DNA of 64,000 bases from UBA1181 sp045226255 (GTDB lineage: Bacteria; Bacteroidota; Bacteroidia; Bacteroidales; Paludibacteraceae): the NCBI GenBank assembly GCA_045226255.1, contig JBGVCG010000012.1, positions 117,674-181,673 on the forward strand, read 5' to 3'. The notes below the pieces were generated by a model that saw nothing but the letters and a program-made list of their open reading frames with translations, did not search any database and was not told the DNA's origin. The first letter of the stretch is position 1. Every line of letters starts with the position of its first letter. Made by a program: the position numbers and the translations under genes. This document shows positions 41,741-51,731 of this stretch, one piece after another.

Positions 41741-42654
41741 TGGAAAAGGAGATCGTTTATCATACACCGGCGTTGTTGCTCCCCTGCATGGAGGGCTTGT
41801 CCATCCGTCCCGACGGGACTTACGTGGATGTGACCTTTGGCGGTGGCGGACATTCCCGAGAGATTCTTAACCGGCTCTCTCCGAAGGGCCGCCTCCTTTC
41901 TTTTGATCAGGATCTGGACGCTGCCCAAAACGCTTTCGATGACCCCCGCTTCACTTTCGTGAGGGGTAATTTCAAGCACCTCTCGAACTTCCTTAGGTTC
42001 TATGGGGCGGAGAAGGTGGATGGCATCTTGGCTGACTTGGGTGTCTCCTTCCACCATTTCGACGATGCTTCGCGCGGTTTTTCTTTCCGCTTCGACGGTG
42101 ACTTGGATATGCGTATGAATCAACAGGCTCGCCTCTCCGCAGCTGATGTGCTGAACAATTACGAGGAGGAGCGCCTTTCTGATATTTTCCGCCTTTATGG
42201 TGAACTCGCCTCCGCCAAACGTTTGGCCACTGCTATCGTGAAGGCGAGGGCGACGAAACGGTTCGAGAAGGTGTCGGACCTGCTGGAGGTGGCTGACCCG
42301 TTCGTGGGTAGGGACCGCCAGAAAAAGGATATGGCGAAGCTCTTCCAAGCGATCCGTATCGAGGTGAATGGTGAGATGGAGGCTCTGAAACGTTTCTTGT
42401 CGCAGACGGTCTCCTCGCTGAACACGGGTGGCAGACTGGTGGTGCTGACCTACCACTCCTTGGAGGACCGCCTCGTGAAGAACTTTATGCGGGCGGGCAA
42501 TATGGAAGGCAAGGTGGAGCAGGATTTCTTCGGTAATAGGCTCTCTCCTTTCCGGCTGGTGAATAATAAACCGATTGTGCCGGATGATGCCGAGATTGAG
42601 GCGAATCCGAGGTCCCGCAGCGCGAAACTGCGCGTCGCGGAATTGTTGGCGTAG
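41740..42654 (+). CDS. rsmH: 16S rRNA (cytosine-N4)-methyltransferase
   Basis: This 304-residue enzyme (MraW) methylates C1402 of 16S rRNA. VTFGGGGHSREIL near 29-41 is the SAM loop, SFDQDLDAA follows, and LADLGVSFHHFDDASRGFSF and the C-terminal TYHSLEDRLVK and NPRSRSAKLRV are signatures. It follows mraZ as usual. Confidence 0.97.
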   Translation: MEKEIVYHTPALLLPCMEGLSIRPDGTYVDVTFGGGGHSREILNRLSPKGRLLSFDQDLDAAQNAFDDPRFTFVRGNFKHLSNFLRFYGAEKVDGILADLGVSFHHFDDASRGFSFRFDGDLDMRMNQQARLSAADVLNNYEEERLSDIFRLYGELASAKRLATAIVKARATKRFEKVSDLLEVADPFVGRDRQKKDMAKLFQAIRIEVNGEMEALKRFLSQTVSSLNTGGRLVVLTYHSLEDRLVKNFMRAGNMEGKVEQDFFGNRLSPFRLVNNKPIVPDDAEIEANPRSRSAKLRVAELLA

Positions 42655-42671
42655 TATTAAGTTGTTGTGTT

Positions 42672-43031
42672 ATGATATTCAAACGGCAGTTGGACAATCT
42701 GAAGGGCTTCGCCTCTATGGCGGGTGATTCCTTCGCGGATGTCATGACGGGTAGAATCTTCAAGAAGGATTTCATTAGACGTCAGGCGCTCGTGATCGTC
42801 CTGTGTGTCGTTTTCCTCTTCTGCCACATCGGCTTGCGCTTCAGTTGCGAGAATCAGGTGAAACAGATCGACCTGCTTCAGAAACAATTGGAGGATGTCC
42901 GTTTGGAATATTTGTCCCGTTCCGCTGAACTGCAGGGAATGGGGAAGCAGTCGCAGATCAAACGAATGGTGGCGGAGCGTGATTCGACTCTCCTCCCCTC
43001 CGTTGAACCGCCCTTCAGAATCTCTAAATGA
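42672..43031 (+). CDS. ftsL: FtsL-like cell division protein
   Basis: This 119-residue bitopic protein has a cytoplasmic head, one membrane helix (ALVIVLCVVFLFCHIGL, about 39-55) and a coiled-coil periplasmic part (VKQIDLLQKQLEDVRLEYL). Position between rsmH and ftsI identifies it. FtsL bridges FtsQ/FtsB and the FtsWI synthase. Confidence 0.88.
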   Translation: MIFKRQLDNLKGFASMAGDSFADVMTGRIFKKDFIRRQALVIVLCVVFLFCHIGLRFSCENQVKQIDLLQKQLEDVRLEYLSRSAELQGMGKQSQIKRMVAERDSTLLPSVEPPFRISK

Positions 43032-43040
43032 TAATGTGCT

Positions 43041-45152
43041 ATGGCGATTACGAAGGACATGAAGAAGAAAATCAAGCGGAGAACCATCGTCGTCTTTGGC
43101 GTGATGGTTTCTTTCTTGTTGCCTTTCTGCGTGAGCCTTTATAACACAATGGTGAGGGATGGTGATGAGTGGAAGAAACGTTCGAGGAAGATCGCGGCGG
43201 ATAGCCTGATGGTGCTGCCGGTGCGTGGAAATATCCTGGCGTGCGACGGTCAACTGATGGCGAGCTCCATCCCTGTCTATGTCTTGTACATGGATTTTCA
43301 GGCGGATGCCTTGAAGCGTGACTCGTTCCTGACCCATGTGGATAGCCTCTCTTATTACTTATCCACTGTCTATACGGACAAGTCGCCGGCGCAGATGAAG
43401 CAGCACTTGATGACGGGCTTCAAAAAGGGTAGCCGTTGGTACTGCGTGGGAAAGCGTAACCTCTCTTATGTGGAGATGAAAAGGGTGAAGACTTTCCCTC
43501 TCTTAAATAAGGTGAAGTGCTTCGGCTTCTATAAGCGTGTGAACCGTAAACTGCCATATGGCGATATGGCTTCCCGAACGATCGGCGGACTCTACGCCGA
43601 GTTGGACAAGGGCGGTAAGAGTGGTATCGAAAAGTATTGCGACTCATTGCTCAAGGGGCGTCCGGGCTTGGCTTCCCGCGTGAAGGTGGCGGGCGCTTAC
43701 CGTGAGATCAATGATGTGGATGCGGAGAATGGTTTGGACATTGTGACGACCATCGACGTGAATATACAGGACATTGTGGATAGTGACCTCCGTCATAGGC
43801 TGGCGATGTCGGAAGCTGAGTATGGCTGCGTGGCTGTCATGGAGGTGGCGACGGGCGAAATCAAGGCGATGTCGAACCTGAAAAGACGTGCGGACGGCTC
43901 TTATGCGGAGGGTGAAAACTATGTCACGAATGGTCATTTCAAGTGTGAACCGGGCTCTACGTTCAAAATTGCGAGCGCGGTTGTCGCTTTGGAGAAGGGT
44001 AAGGTGGATACTTCCACAATCATCGAGACGGGCAATGGCTCGTGGCCTTTCTACGGCAGGACGATGCACGACTCCCACGCGAACGGGACGATTTCGTTCA
44101 ACAAGGCGATCCAACAGTCGTCGAATATCGCAGTGGCGAAGGTGATTGACAATGCTTTCAAGAATAACCCGGAGGAGTATATCGAGGCATTGTACGATTT
44201 GGGTCTCTCCATGCCGCTCGGGCTGGAAATCCCTGGTGCGAAGCATCCTTACATCAAGCATCCTTCGGACAAGGGACCTAACGGATGGTACAAGACTTCT
44301 TTGCCGTGGATCGCTCACGGATATGAGACGGATATGCCGCCTATCCAGATCCTGACTTTCTACAATGCCTTGGCGAACGGAGGAAAGATGATGCGTCCTC
44401 ACCTCCTCAAGGCGGAGTCGCTGAATGGTAGGGTGGTGAAGACCTACGGCTCGGAGGTGCTGAAGTCTAAGATATGTAGCGAGGGTAACCTCGGCAAGGT
44501 GAAGCAGATGATGGTGGACGTGGTGGAGCATGGTACGGCCACCGCAGCGAAGTCTAAGTACTTCAAGATCGCGGGTAAAACGGGTACGGCTAACCAAGTC
44601 TATCACTCATCGGTTAAGCGTCAACAGCTGACCTTCTGTGGCTTCTTCCCTGCGGATGCTCCCAAGTACAGCATGATTGTGGTGGCTTGGTATCCGAAAA
44701 AGGGTGCGACGGGCGCTGGTAGCCTCTCGGGCGCTACCTTCAAGGACATTGCGGAGCATATCTACGCCCAAAGTCCGCTGATGCAGACTGCCCCGACGAT
44801 GAAGGGGGATACGACAAGGCTGCTTGCTCCTGTCACGAAGGCGGGCGATCGTAAGTCGTTGGAGATGGTGATGGAGGAGCTGGATGTGGATTACCATAAG
44901 AGCAAGGTCGCTGGCGAGTGGGTCCGTACGCACGTGACGGATAAGGGCGTGCGTGAGAATAAGGTGATTGCAGGCTATGCGAAGGATCGTGTGCCGGATG
45001 TGACCGACATGGGCCTGAAGGATGCTATCTTCTTGCTGGAAAACAGAGGCTTGAAGGTCTATGCCGAAGGCACGGGCGTGGTGAAGAGCCAATCCCTGGA
45101 GGAGGGCCGCTTCATCAATAAAGGAGAAAGTATAAAATTGATTTTGAGATAA
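43041..45152 (+). CDS. ftsI: peptidoglycan transpeptidase FtsI (PBP2/3) with a PASTA domain
   Basis: This 703-residue class B penicillin-binding protein has one N-terminal membrane helix, a pedestal domain, and the active-site motifs STFK (306-309), SSN (in QQSSNIAV) and KTGT. A single PASTA domain ends it (VPDVTDMGLKDAIFLL). It crosslinks septal peptidoglycan together with FtsW. Confidence 0.95.
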   Translation: MAITKDMKKKIKRRTIVVFGVMVSFLLPFCVSLYNTMVRDGDEWKKRSRKIAADSLMVLPVRGNILACDGQLMASSIPVYVLYMDFQADALKRDSFLTHVDSLSYYLSTVYTDKSPAQMKQHLMTGFKKGSRWYCVGKRNLSYVEMKRVKTFPLLNKVKCFGFYKRVNRKLPYGDMASRTIGGLYAELDKGGKSGIEKYCDSLLKGRPGLASRVKVAGAYREINDVDAENGLDIVTTIDVNIQDIVDSDLRHRLAMSEAEYGCVAVMEVATGEIKAMSNLKRRADGSYAEGENYVTNGHFKCEPGSTFKIASAVVALEKGKVDTSTIIETGNGSWPFYGRTMHDSHANGTISFNKAIQQSSNIAVAKVIDNAFKNNPEEYIEALYDLGLSMPLGLEIPGAKHPYIKHPSDKGPNGWYKTSLPWIAHGYETDMPPIQILTFYNALANGGKMMRPHLLKAESLNGRVVKTYGSEVLKSKICSEGNLGKVKQMMVDVVEHGTATAAKSKYFKIAGKTGTANQVYHSSVKRQQLTFCGFFPADAPKYSMIVVAWYPKKGATGAGSLSGATFKDIAEHIYAQSPLMQTAPTMKGDTTRLLAPVTKAGDRKSLEMVMEELDVDYHKSKVAGEWVRTHVTDKGVRENKVIAGYAKDRVPDVTDMGLKDAIFLLENRGLKVYAEGTGVVKSQSLEEGRFINKGESIKLILR

Positions 45153-45164
45153 ATAGAATAGCGT

Positions 45165-46616
45165 ATGAATGGATTAATCGACATATTGGCTACGGTTGAC
45201 GTGCTGGAGACAGTTGGGAATGTGGACATTGAGGTCTCTTCCCTCCAGTTCGATTCCCGTAAGGTGGAGAAGGGTTCTTTGTTCGTCGCTACTTGCGGTA
45301 CGCAGGTGGATGGACATACGTTTATCGGTGCGGCCATCGAAAAGGGGGCTGTGGCGATCGTTTGCGAGAAGATGCCGGAGTCCTTCGCACCGGGTGTCGT
45401 CTATGTCCGTGTGGCGGATTCCAATGAGGCGCTGGGCCGTATGGCTTCGGCTTGGTTCGACTATCCTTCCGCTTCCCTGAAGCTGGTGGGCGTCACGGGT
45501 ACGAACGGTAAGACCACCATCGCCACGCTGCTCTATCATCTCTTCCGCAGGGCGGGTCATAAGGCGGGTTTGCTCTCCACTGTCTGCAACTATGTGGACG
45601 ATGAGGCGGTGCCTGCCACGCACACGACCCCTGACCAATTGGAACTGAACGGTCTGCTGGCCCGCATGGTGGCGGCAGGCTGCGAATATGCTTTCATGGA
45701 GGTGAGCTCACATTCCGTGGACCAGCGTAGAATCGCTGGCTTGGATTTCGACGGCGGTATCTTCACGAACCTGACGCGCGACCATCTGGACTATCACCTC
45801 ACGATGGAGAATTACCTCAAGGCGAAGAAACGTTTCTTCGATGACTTGTCGGACGAGGCTTTCGCTTTGACGAACCTGGACGACAAGAATGGTCCGGTGA
45901 TGCTCCAGAACACGAGGGCGAGGAAGCTCACCTATTCCGTGCGGACGATAGCGGACTTCAAGACAAAGATCGTGGAGGATTCCTTCGAGGGTATGTCCCT
46001 GAATATGAATGGCAAGGATCTCTTCGTCTCCTTCGTCGGTAAGTTCAACGCTTCTAACTTGACGGCTGTCTTCGGGGCGGCGGTTGCTTTGGGCATCTCT
46101 GAGGAGGATGCCTTGGTGCACTTGAGCGCTATGCACCCTGTCTCCGGCCGTTTCGAGTGCATATCTGCTCCTTCTGGTTATAAAATCATCGTCGATTATG
46201 CGCATACGCCTGACGCGCTTACCAATGTCATCAACACCATCAATGACGTGCGTTGCGGCGAGGGCAAGCTGATCACGGTGGTCGGTTGCGGCGGAAACCG
46301 TGACAAGGGCAAACGTCCGATCATGGCGCAGGAGGCGGTGAGAGGAAGCGAGCAGGTGATCATCACTTCGGATAATCCGAGGAACGAGGAGCCTCAGGAT
46401 ATCATCAACGATATGTTGGCGGGCTTGGACCCTGTCGCTAAGAAGAAGGTGATCGCGATCGAAGACCGTTATCAGGCCATCAAGACGGCTTGCGCGTTGG
46501 CGCAGTCCGGCGATGTCATCTTAGTGGCGGGCAAGGGTCATGAGAATTACCAGGAAATAAAAGGAGTGAAGCATCATTTCGACGACCATGAGGTGGTACG
46601 TGAGGTGATGGGTTGA
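45165..46616 (+). CDS. murE: UDP-MurNAc-tripeptide synthetase
   Basis: This 483-residue Mur ligase has the P-loop GVTGTNGKTTIA, the central-domain EVSSHSVDQRR and the substrate motif DNPRNEEP, in the DNPR form typical of meso-diaminopimelate-adding enzymes. It adds the third residue of the stem peptide in the cytoplasm. Confidence 0.95.
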   Translation: MNGLIDILATVDVLETVGNVDIEVSSLQFDSRKVEKGSLFVATCGTQVDGHTFIGAAIEKGAVAIVCEKMPESFAPGVVYVRVADSNEALGRMASAWFDYPSASLKLVGVTGTNGKTTIATLLYHLFRRAGHKAGLLSTVCNYVDDEAVPATHTTPDQLELNGLLARMVAAGCEYAFMEVSSHSVDQRRIAGLDFDGGIFTNLTRDHLDYHLTMENYLKAKKRFFDDLSDEAFALTNLDDKNGPVMLQNTRARKLTYSVRTIADFKTKIVEDSFEGMSLNMNGKDLFVSFVGKFNASNLTAVFGAAVALGISEEDALVHLSAMHPVSGRFECISAPSGYKIIVDYAHTPDALTNVINTINDVRCGEGKLITVVGCGGNRDKGKRPIMAQEAVRGSEQVIITSDNPRNEEPQDIINDMLAGLDPVAKKKVIAIEDRYQAIKTACALAQSGDVILVAGKGHENYQEIKGVKHHFDDHEVVREVMG

Positions 46617-46645
46617 TTAGATAATAATTATTATAGTTTGAAGAT

Positions 46646-47860
46646 ATGCTTTATTATTTGTTTAACTATTTGTCTCAAATGAACGTGCCGGGGGCTGGAG
46701 TGTTCAAGTACATCTCCTTCCGCTCCGCTTTCGCGTTCATCTTTGCGTTGTTAATCGCCACGTTCATAGGCAAGAGGATCATCCATTTCTTGCAGCAGAA
46801 ACAGATTGGGGAGACAATCCGCGATTTGGATCTTGCGGGGCAAATGGCGAAAAAAGGTACACCTACGATGGGAGGAATTATCATCATCATCGCGATTCTT
46901 CTCCCTGTGCTTCTTTTCGGCAAGTTGGACAATGTTTACATCCTGCTGATGATCGTGACAACTCTCTGGCTCGGTGCCATGGGTTTCTTGGACGACTTCA
47001 TCAAGGTCTACAAGAAGGATAAGGAGGGTCTTCACGGTAAGTTCAAGATATTGGGCCAAGTGGGCCTCGGCTTGATTGTGGGCCTCACGCTTTACATGAG
47101 CCAGGATGTTGTTATCTATGAGAATACGACGACTATTACCCAGAACACGGAGGTGGTTGAATATGCGAAGGTGCCGGAGAAATCGACCAAGACGACCATT
47201 CCGTTCGTCAAGAACCCGAACTTCGACTATGCTGATTTGTTCGGCTGGGCGGGTGACTATGCCCAGACATTGGGATGGATCTTCTTCGTCCTTGTGGTGA
47301 TCTTCATCGTCACGGCAGTCTCGAACGGAGCGAACCTGACGGATGGGTTGGACGGACTCTCGACGGGTGTCTCCGCCATTGTGGGGTCCGTGCTCGGCAT
47401 CTTGGCGTACTTGTCGAGCCATGCGGAGTTCGCCAGCTATCTGAACATCATGTACATCCCTTATTCGGAGGAGTTGGTGATCTTCATCTGCGCCTTTGTG
47501 GGTGCGCTGATGGGTTTCTTGTGGTACAACGCATACCCTGCGCAGGTCTTCATGGGTGATACGGGTAGCCTGATGATCGGTGGTGTCATCGCTGTGAGCT
47601 CCATCATCATTCGCAAGGAGTTGCTCTTGCCGGTCTTGTGCGGTATCTTCTTCATGGAGAGTCTCTCCGTCATCATCCAAACCTCTTATTTCAAGTATAC
47701 GAAGAAGAAATACGGGGAGGGACGAAGAATCTTCAAGATGGCTCCGTTGCACCATCATTACCAGAAGATGAATATCCCTGAGCCTAAGATTGTGGCTCGC
47801 TTCTGGATCGTGTGCTTGCTTTTGGCGATGTTTACGATCGTCACGTTAAAGATTAGATAA
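46646..47860 (+). CDS. mraY: phospho-MurNAc-pentapeptide transferase
   Basis: This 404-residue polytopic membrane enzyme links phospho-MurNAc-pentapeptide to undecaprenyl phosphate (lipid I). GTPTMGGI, MGFLDDFIKV and NLTDGLDGLSTG are the conserved motifs, followed by the MAPLHHHYQ block near the end. An extended periplasmic segment around residues 150-200 is usual in Bacteroidetes. Confidence 0.97.
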   Translation: MLYYLFNYLSQMNVPGAGVFKYISFRSAFAFIFALLIATFIGKRIIHFLQQKQIGETIRDLDLAGQMAKKGTPTMGGIIIIIAILLPVLLFGKLDNVYILLMIVTTLWLGAMGFLDDFIKVYKKDKEGLHGKFKILGQVGLGLIVGLTLYMSQDVVIYENTTTITQNTEVVEYAKVPEKSTKTTIPFVKNPNFDYADLFGWAGDYAQTLGWIFFVLVVIFIVTAVSNGANLTDGLDGLSTGVSAIVGSVLGILAYLSSHAEFASYLNIMYIPYSEELVIFICAFVGALMGFLWYNAYPAQVFMGDTGSLMIGGVIAVSSIIIRKELLLPVLCGIFFMESLSVIIQTSYFKYTKKKYGEGRRIFKMAPLHHHYQKMNIPEPKIVARFWIVCLLLAMFTIVTLKIR

Positions 47861-47885
47861 TTAAGTCTTTCACATAATAGTTATT

Positions 47886-49220
47886 ATGAAGAAAATTGTA
47901 GTGTTGGGTGCGGGTGAAAGTGGTGTGGGTGCCGCTATTCTCGCGAAACAAAAAGGTTTTGAAGTTTTTGTCTCCGACAAATCGGCCATCAAGGCTAATT
48001 ACAAGGAAGAGCTCTCCTCGTTTGGCATAGAGTGGGAGGAGAGCAATCATACCGAGGCTCGTATCTTGGCTGCGGACGAGGTGGTTAAGAGTCCGGGCAT
48101 ACCGGAGAAGGCTCCGATCATCAAGGCGCTGAGGGCGCAGAACACGCCGATCATCTCTGAGATCGAGTTCGCTTCCCGCTATTCGAACGCTAAGATGATT
48201 TGCATCACGGGTAGCAACGGAAAAACCACTACTACGATGTTGATCCACCATATCCTGAAGAACGCTGGCTTGAACGTGGGCTTGGCGGGTAACGTCGGCT
48301 TCAGCTTGGCGCGTCAGGTGGCTTTGGAGAGCCATGACTACTATGTGATTGAACTGAGTAGCTTCCAATTGGATGGCATGTATGAGTTCAAGGCGGATGT
48401 GGCGATTCTGTTGAACATCACGCCGGACCATCTGGACCGTTACGAATATAAGTTCCAGAACTATATCAACTCTAAGTTCAGGATCGTGCAGAACATGAAA
48501 CCGTCCGACTACTTCATCTATTGGAACGATGACCCTGTCATCAAGAAGGAGTTGGAGGTGCGCACGATTGGGGCGACGGCCTGCCCGTTCTCCCTGAACA
48601 AGGCGGCTGGCTTGGCTGCTTACATCGAGGATGAACTGTTGAAGATCCATACGCCGAAGCGCTCTTTCGAGATGGCCGTTTCCGACCTCTCCCTGCGCGG
48701 GCAACACAACATGTACAACTCCATGGCGGCTGGTATCACCGCTATCTTGTCGGATATCAGCGACGAGACACTCCGTGAGGCGTTGAAGTCGTTCCGCAGC
48801 GTGGAGCACAGGTTGGAGCCGGTCGCTTCCGTGAGGGGCGTTCGCTTCATCAACGACTCCAAGGCGACGAACGTGAACTCCTGCTGGTATGCTTTGCAGA
48901 GCATGGATACGCCGGTGGTGCTGATCCTCGGTGGAACGGACAAGGGTAACGATTATTCGGAGATAGAGAACCTTGTGAAGGAAAAGGTGCGCGCGATCGT
49001 CTACTTGGGTGTGGACAATAAGAAACTGCATGATTTCTTCGATGGAAAGGTGGCGCAGACGGACGACGCACGCTCGATGAAGGAGGCTGTGGATAAGTGC
49101 TTCGCCTTCGCTAAGCCTGGCGATACGGTGTTGCTCTCTCCTTGCTGCGCAAGCTTCGACTTGTTCACTTGCTACGAGGACCGTGGCGAGCAGTTCAAGG
49201 ATTGTGTGAAGAAATTATGA
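47886..49220 (+). CDS. murD: UDP-MurNAc-alanine:D-glutamate ligase
   Basis: This 444-residue Mur ligase starts with the GAGESGVGAA nucleotide-type loop and has P-loop TGSNGKTTTT, ELSSFQLDG, NITPDHLDR and the C-terminal LLSPCCASFD. It adds D-glutamate to the stem peptide. Confidence 0.96.
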   Translation: MKKIVVLGAGESGVGAAILAKQKGFEVFVSDKSAIKANYKEELSSFGIEWEESNHTEARILAADEVVKSPGIPEKAPIIKALRAQNTPIISEIEFASRYSNAKMICITGSNGKTTTTMLIHHILKNAGLNVGLAGNVGFSLARQVALESHDYYVIELSSFQLDGMYEFKADVAILLNITPDHLDRYEYKFQNYINSKFRIVQNMKPSDYFIYWNDDPVIKKELEVRTIGATACPFSLNKAAGLAAYIEDELLKIHTPKRSFEMAVSDLSLRGQHNMYNSMAAGITAILSDISDETLREALKSFRSVEHRLEPVASVRGVRFINDSKATNVNSCWYALQSMDTPVVLILGGTDKGNDYSEIENLVKEKVRAIVYLGVDNKKLHDFFDGKVAQTDDARSMKEAVDKCFAFAKPGDTVLLSPCCASFDLFTCYEDRGEQFKDCVKKL

Positions 49221-49258
49221 TAGAGTAAAAAAACAATAACTCGGCTAAATAGGTTGGC

Positions 49259-50611
49259 ATGAAGGAATTTTTGGTGAAACATTTCAAAGGTGATGCGATC
49301 ATTTGGGTCGTGTTCTTGGCGTTGATTGTCATCTCCACGCTGGAGATGTTCAGCGCTTCGAGCATGCTCGTCTATGACCGTCGTTTCCATGGAACTGCCT
49401 TTAAACCTATTATGTCGCATATGATTTTCCTGGGTGGCGGATTCGCCCTCGCCTATGTGATTCATCTGGTGCAGCCGAAGAAGATTTTCTTCTGGGGTGG
49501 TGCTGTGGGCTATGTGGTGAGCATCCTCATGCTGGTGTGCGCATTGGCCTTCGGAACCTCCGCGAACGGAGCTTCCCGCTGGATCCATGTGCCGGGCTTA
49601 GGCGTCAACCTTCAGCCTTCCGAGTTTGCGAAGATCTCGGTGGTGCTGCTGCTCTCCTCGCTGATGGGCTACTTCCATCGGAAGAAAAGTGTGGACGATG
49701 GTCTGAGGTTTTACCTGGCGATTTTGATTTTACCTGCGGTATTGATCATGTTGGAGAACCTCTCCACATTTATTTTGCTGGCTACTGTGGCGGCGCTGCT
49801 TTTCTTCGTGGGGGGTATCTCCCTCAAGAAGATGTTACCGACGGCTGGTGTCATCTTAGGTGCCCTGATGTTGGTGGTGCTTCTCACCTTTGTGGAGAGT
49901 TGGGTCGCACCTGAGAAGTCCGGGCTGAAGGTGGAGGGAGTCGAGCAGACTTCCGAACGCACGTGCGTCTCTTTTGTGACTCACCGTGTGGGTACGTGGA
50001 TCAACCGTTTCAAACGTCACTCGGGTGCCGATCTGACACCGGAGGAACGCTTGGAGGCGAAGTTCGACGTGACCAGCGACGACAAGGTGCAGACGGGTCA
50101 TTCCCACATCGCCATCGCCAATGGCAAATGGTTCGGTAGGGGTATCGGTAATAGTATCGAGCGGGACTTTATTCCTCAGAGCTTCTCCGACTTCATCTTT
50201 GCCGTCATTGTCGAGGAGTGTGGCGTGCTGAGCATACTGCTTGTCATCCTCTATCTGACGCTCTTCTATCGAGCGTGCGTGATCATGAACAAGAGCGAGA
50301 GCTACAGCAATTCGTTCGCAGTGATTGGTCTGTCGGCGATGATTGTGCTGCAGGCGTTCATTCATATGTCCGTTGTCTTGGGTCTCATCCCAGTGACGGG
50401 TCAACCGCTTCCGATCATCAGCCGTGGTGGTACCTCCATCCTGACCACCAGTTGCTACTTCGGCATCATATTGGCCCTGAGCCGTACGGTGACGGAGGAG
50501 AAACAGGAGAAGGGTGCGGAAAGCAAGTCCTCTTCCTCCAAGAAGGCTCAGGCCGACGAGAAGGAGCCGAAGGTTGCGGATCCGGGCGTAGTTGCGGAAT
50601 TAAGTGTCTAA
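49259..50611 (+). CDS. ftsW: septal peptidoglycan polymerase FtsW
   Basis: This 450-residue SEDS-family protein has about ten membrane helices, NGASRWIHVPGLGVNLQPSE and a late PITGQPLP-like motif (GLIPVTGQPLPIISRGG). It polymerises septal glycan with FtsI. The C-terminal tail is charged and rich in Ser, Lys and Glu. Confidence 0.96.
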   Translation: MKEFLVKHFKGDAIIWVVFLALIVISTLEMFSASSMLVYDRRFHGTAFKPIMSHMIFLGGGFALAYVIHLVQPKKIFFWGGAVGYVVSILMLVCALAFGTSANGASRWIHVPGLGVNLQPSEFAKISVVLLLSSLMGYFHRKKSVDDGLRFYLAILILPAVLIMLENLSTFILLATVAALLFFVGGISLKKMLPTAGVILGALMLVVLLTFVESWVAPEKSGLKVEGVEQTSERTCVSFVTHRVGTWINRFKRHSGADLTPEERLEAKFDVTSDDKVQTGHSHIAIANGKWFGRGIGNSIERDFIPQSFSDFIFAVIVEECGVLSILLVILYLTLFYRACVIMNKSESYSNSFAVIGLSAMIVLQAFIHMSVVLGLIPVTGQPLPIISRGGTSILTTSCYFGIILALSRTVTEEKQEKGAESKSSSSKKAQADEKEPKVADPGVVAELSV

Positions 50612-50627
50612 TAAAAGATATTGGGTT

Positions 50628-51731
50628 ATGGCAAATCAAAAATTTATTATAAGCGGCGGTGGTACGGGAGGACATATCTTCCCGGCCATTTCCATCGCCA
50701 ACGCACTTAAGAAGAAACGCCCCGACGCTAAGTTCTTATTTGTCGGGGCGGAGGGACGCATGGAAATGGAGAAGGTCCCTAATGCAGGCTACGAGATTGT
50801 GGGACTGCCCGTGAGTGGGTTCAATCGCGGTAGCCTTTTGAAGAATTTCAAGGTGCTCTTCCGCTTGTTCAAGAGCTTGCGGATGGCTAAGAAGGTGGTG
50901 CGCGATTTCGCACCGGATATCGCTGTGGGCGTGGGCGGTTATGCTAGCGGTCCTACGCTCTTCATGGCGCATCGGTCGGGTATCCCTACCGTCTTGCAGG
51001 AGCAGAACTCCTACGCTGGCGTGACGAACAAACTGCTGGCGAAGAAGGCGGCGAAGATTTGTGTGGCCTATGAGGGCATGGAGCGTTTCTTCCCGCAGGA
51101 CAAGATCATCCTTACGGGCAACCCGGTCCGCCAGGACTTCCTGGAGGTGGCTCCTAAAGCGCAGGAGGCGTATGACTTCTTCCACTTCAGTCCGGCGAAG
51201 AAGACCCTGCTGATCATCGGTGGTAGCCTAGGCGCAAGGACGATCAATCAGAGCGTCATCGCGGGCCTTTCGAAGCTGAAGGAGTCTGGTATCCAAGTGC
51301 TTTGGCAGACGGGCAAACTATACTACGAGGGAGCCTTGAAGGCTTACGAGCCTTTCAAGACGGATGATATTGTGGTGACGGACTTTGTGAAGAGGATGGA
51401 TTACGCTTACTCCATCGCGGACTTGGTGGTCTCCCGTGCGGGCGCAAGTTCCATCTCGGAGCTTTGCCTCTTGGGCAAGCCTTCCATCTTGGTGCCTTCC
51501 CCGAATGTGGCGGAGGATCACCAGACCAAGAACGCCCAAGCGCTCGCCACGAGAAATGCGGCGGTCATGGTGGCGGACAAGAATGCGAACAGCCTTTTGT
51601 TGGACGAGGCGATCCGTATGATCGAGGACGAGGCTTTACTGAATGAATTGGGTGAGAACGCGAAGAAGATGGCGCAGCTGGATTCTGCGGATCGAATCGC
51701 GGACGAGATATTAAAATTGATAGAGAAATGA
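50628..51731 (+). CDS. murG: UDP-GlcNAc:lipid I GlcNAc transferase
   Basis: This 367-residue GT28 enzyme starts at the ATG at 50628 (MANQKFIISGGGTGGH), since GGGTGGH must lie near the N-terminus; the frame opens at 50604 inside the end of ftsW. GGYASGP, QEQNSYAG and SRAGASSISEL are conserved. It makes lipid II on the inner face of the membrane. Confidence 0.96.
   Translation: MANQKFIISGGGTGGHIFPAISIANALKKKRPDAKFLFVGAEGRMEMEKVPNAGYEIVGLPVSGFNRGSLLKNFKVLFRLFKSLRMAKKVVRDFAPDIAVGVGGYASGPTLFMAHRSGIPTVLQEQNSYAGVTNKLLAKKAAKICVAYEGMERFFPQDKIILTGNPVRQDFLEVAPKAQEAYDFFHFSPAKKTLLIIGGSLGARTINQSVIAGLSKLKESGIQVLWQTGKLYYEGALKAYEPFKTDDIVVTDFVKRMDYAYSIADLVVSRAGASSISELCLLGKPSILVPSPNVAEDHQTKNAQALATRNAAVMVADKNANSLLLDEAIRMIEDEALLNELGENAKKMAQLDSADRIADEILKLIEK

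Noticed and set aside
43644..49031. Several long minus-strand frames opposite ftsI, murE, mraY and murD
   Set aside because: All lie opposite well-conserved cell-wall genes and are rich in Arg and His, as antisense shadows are.
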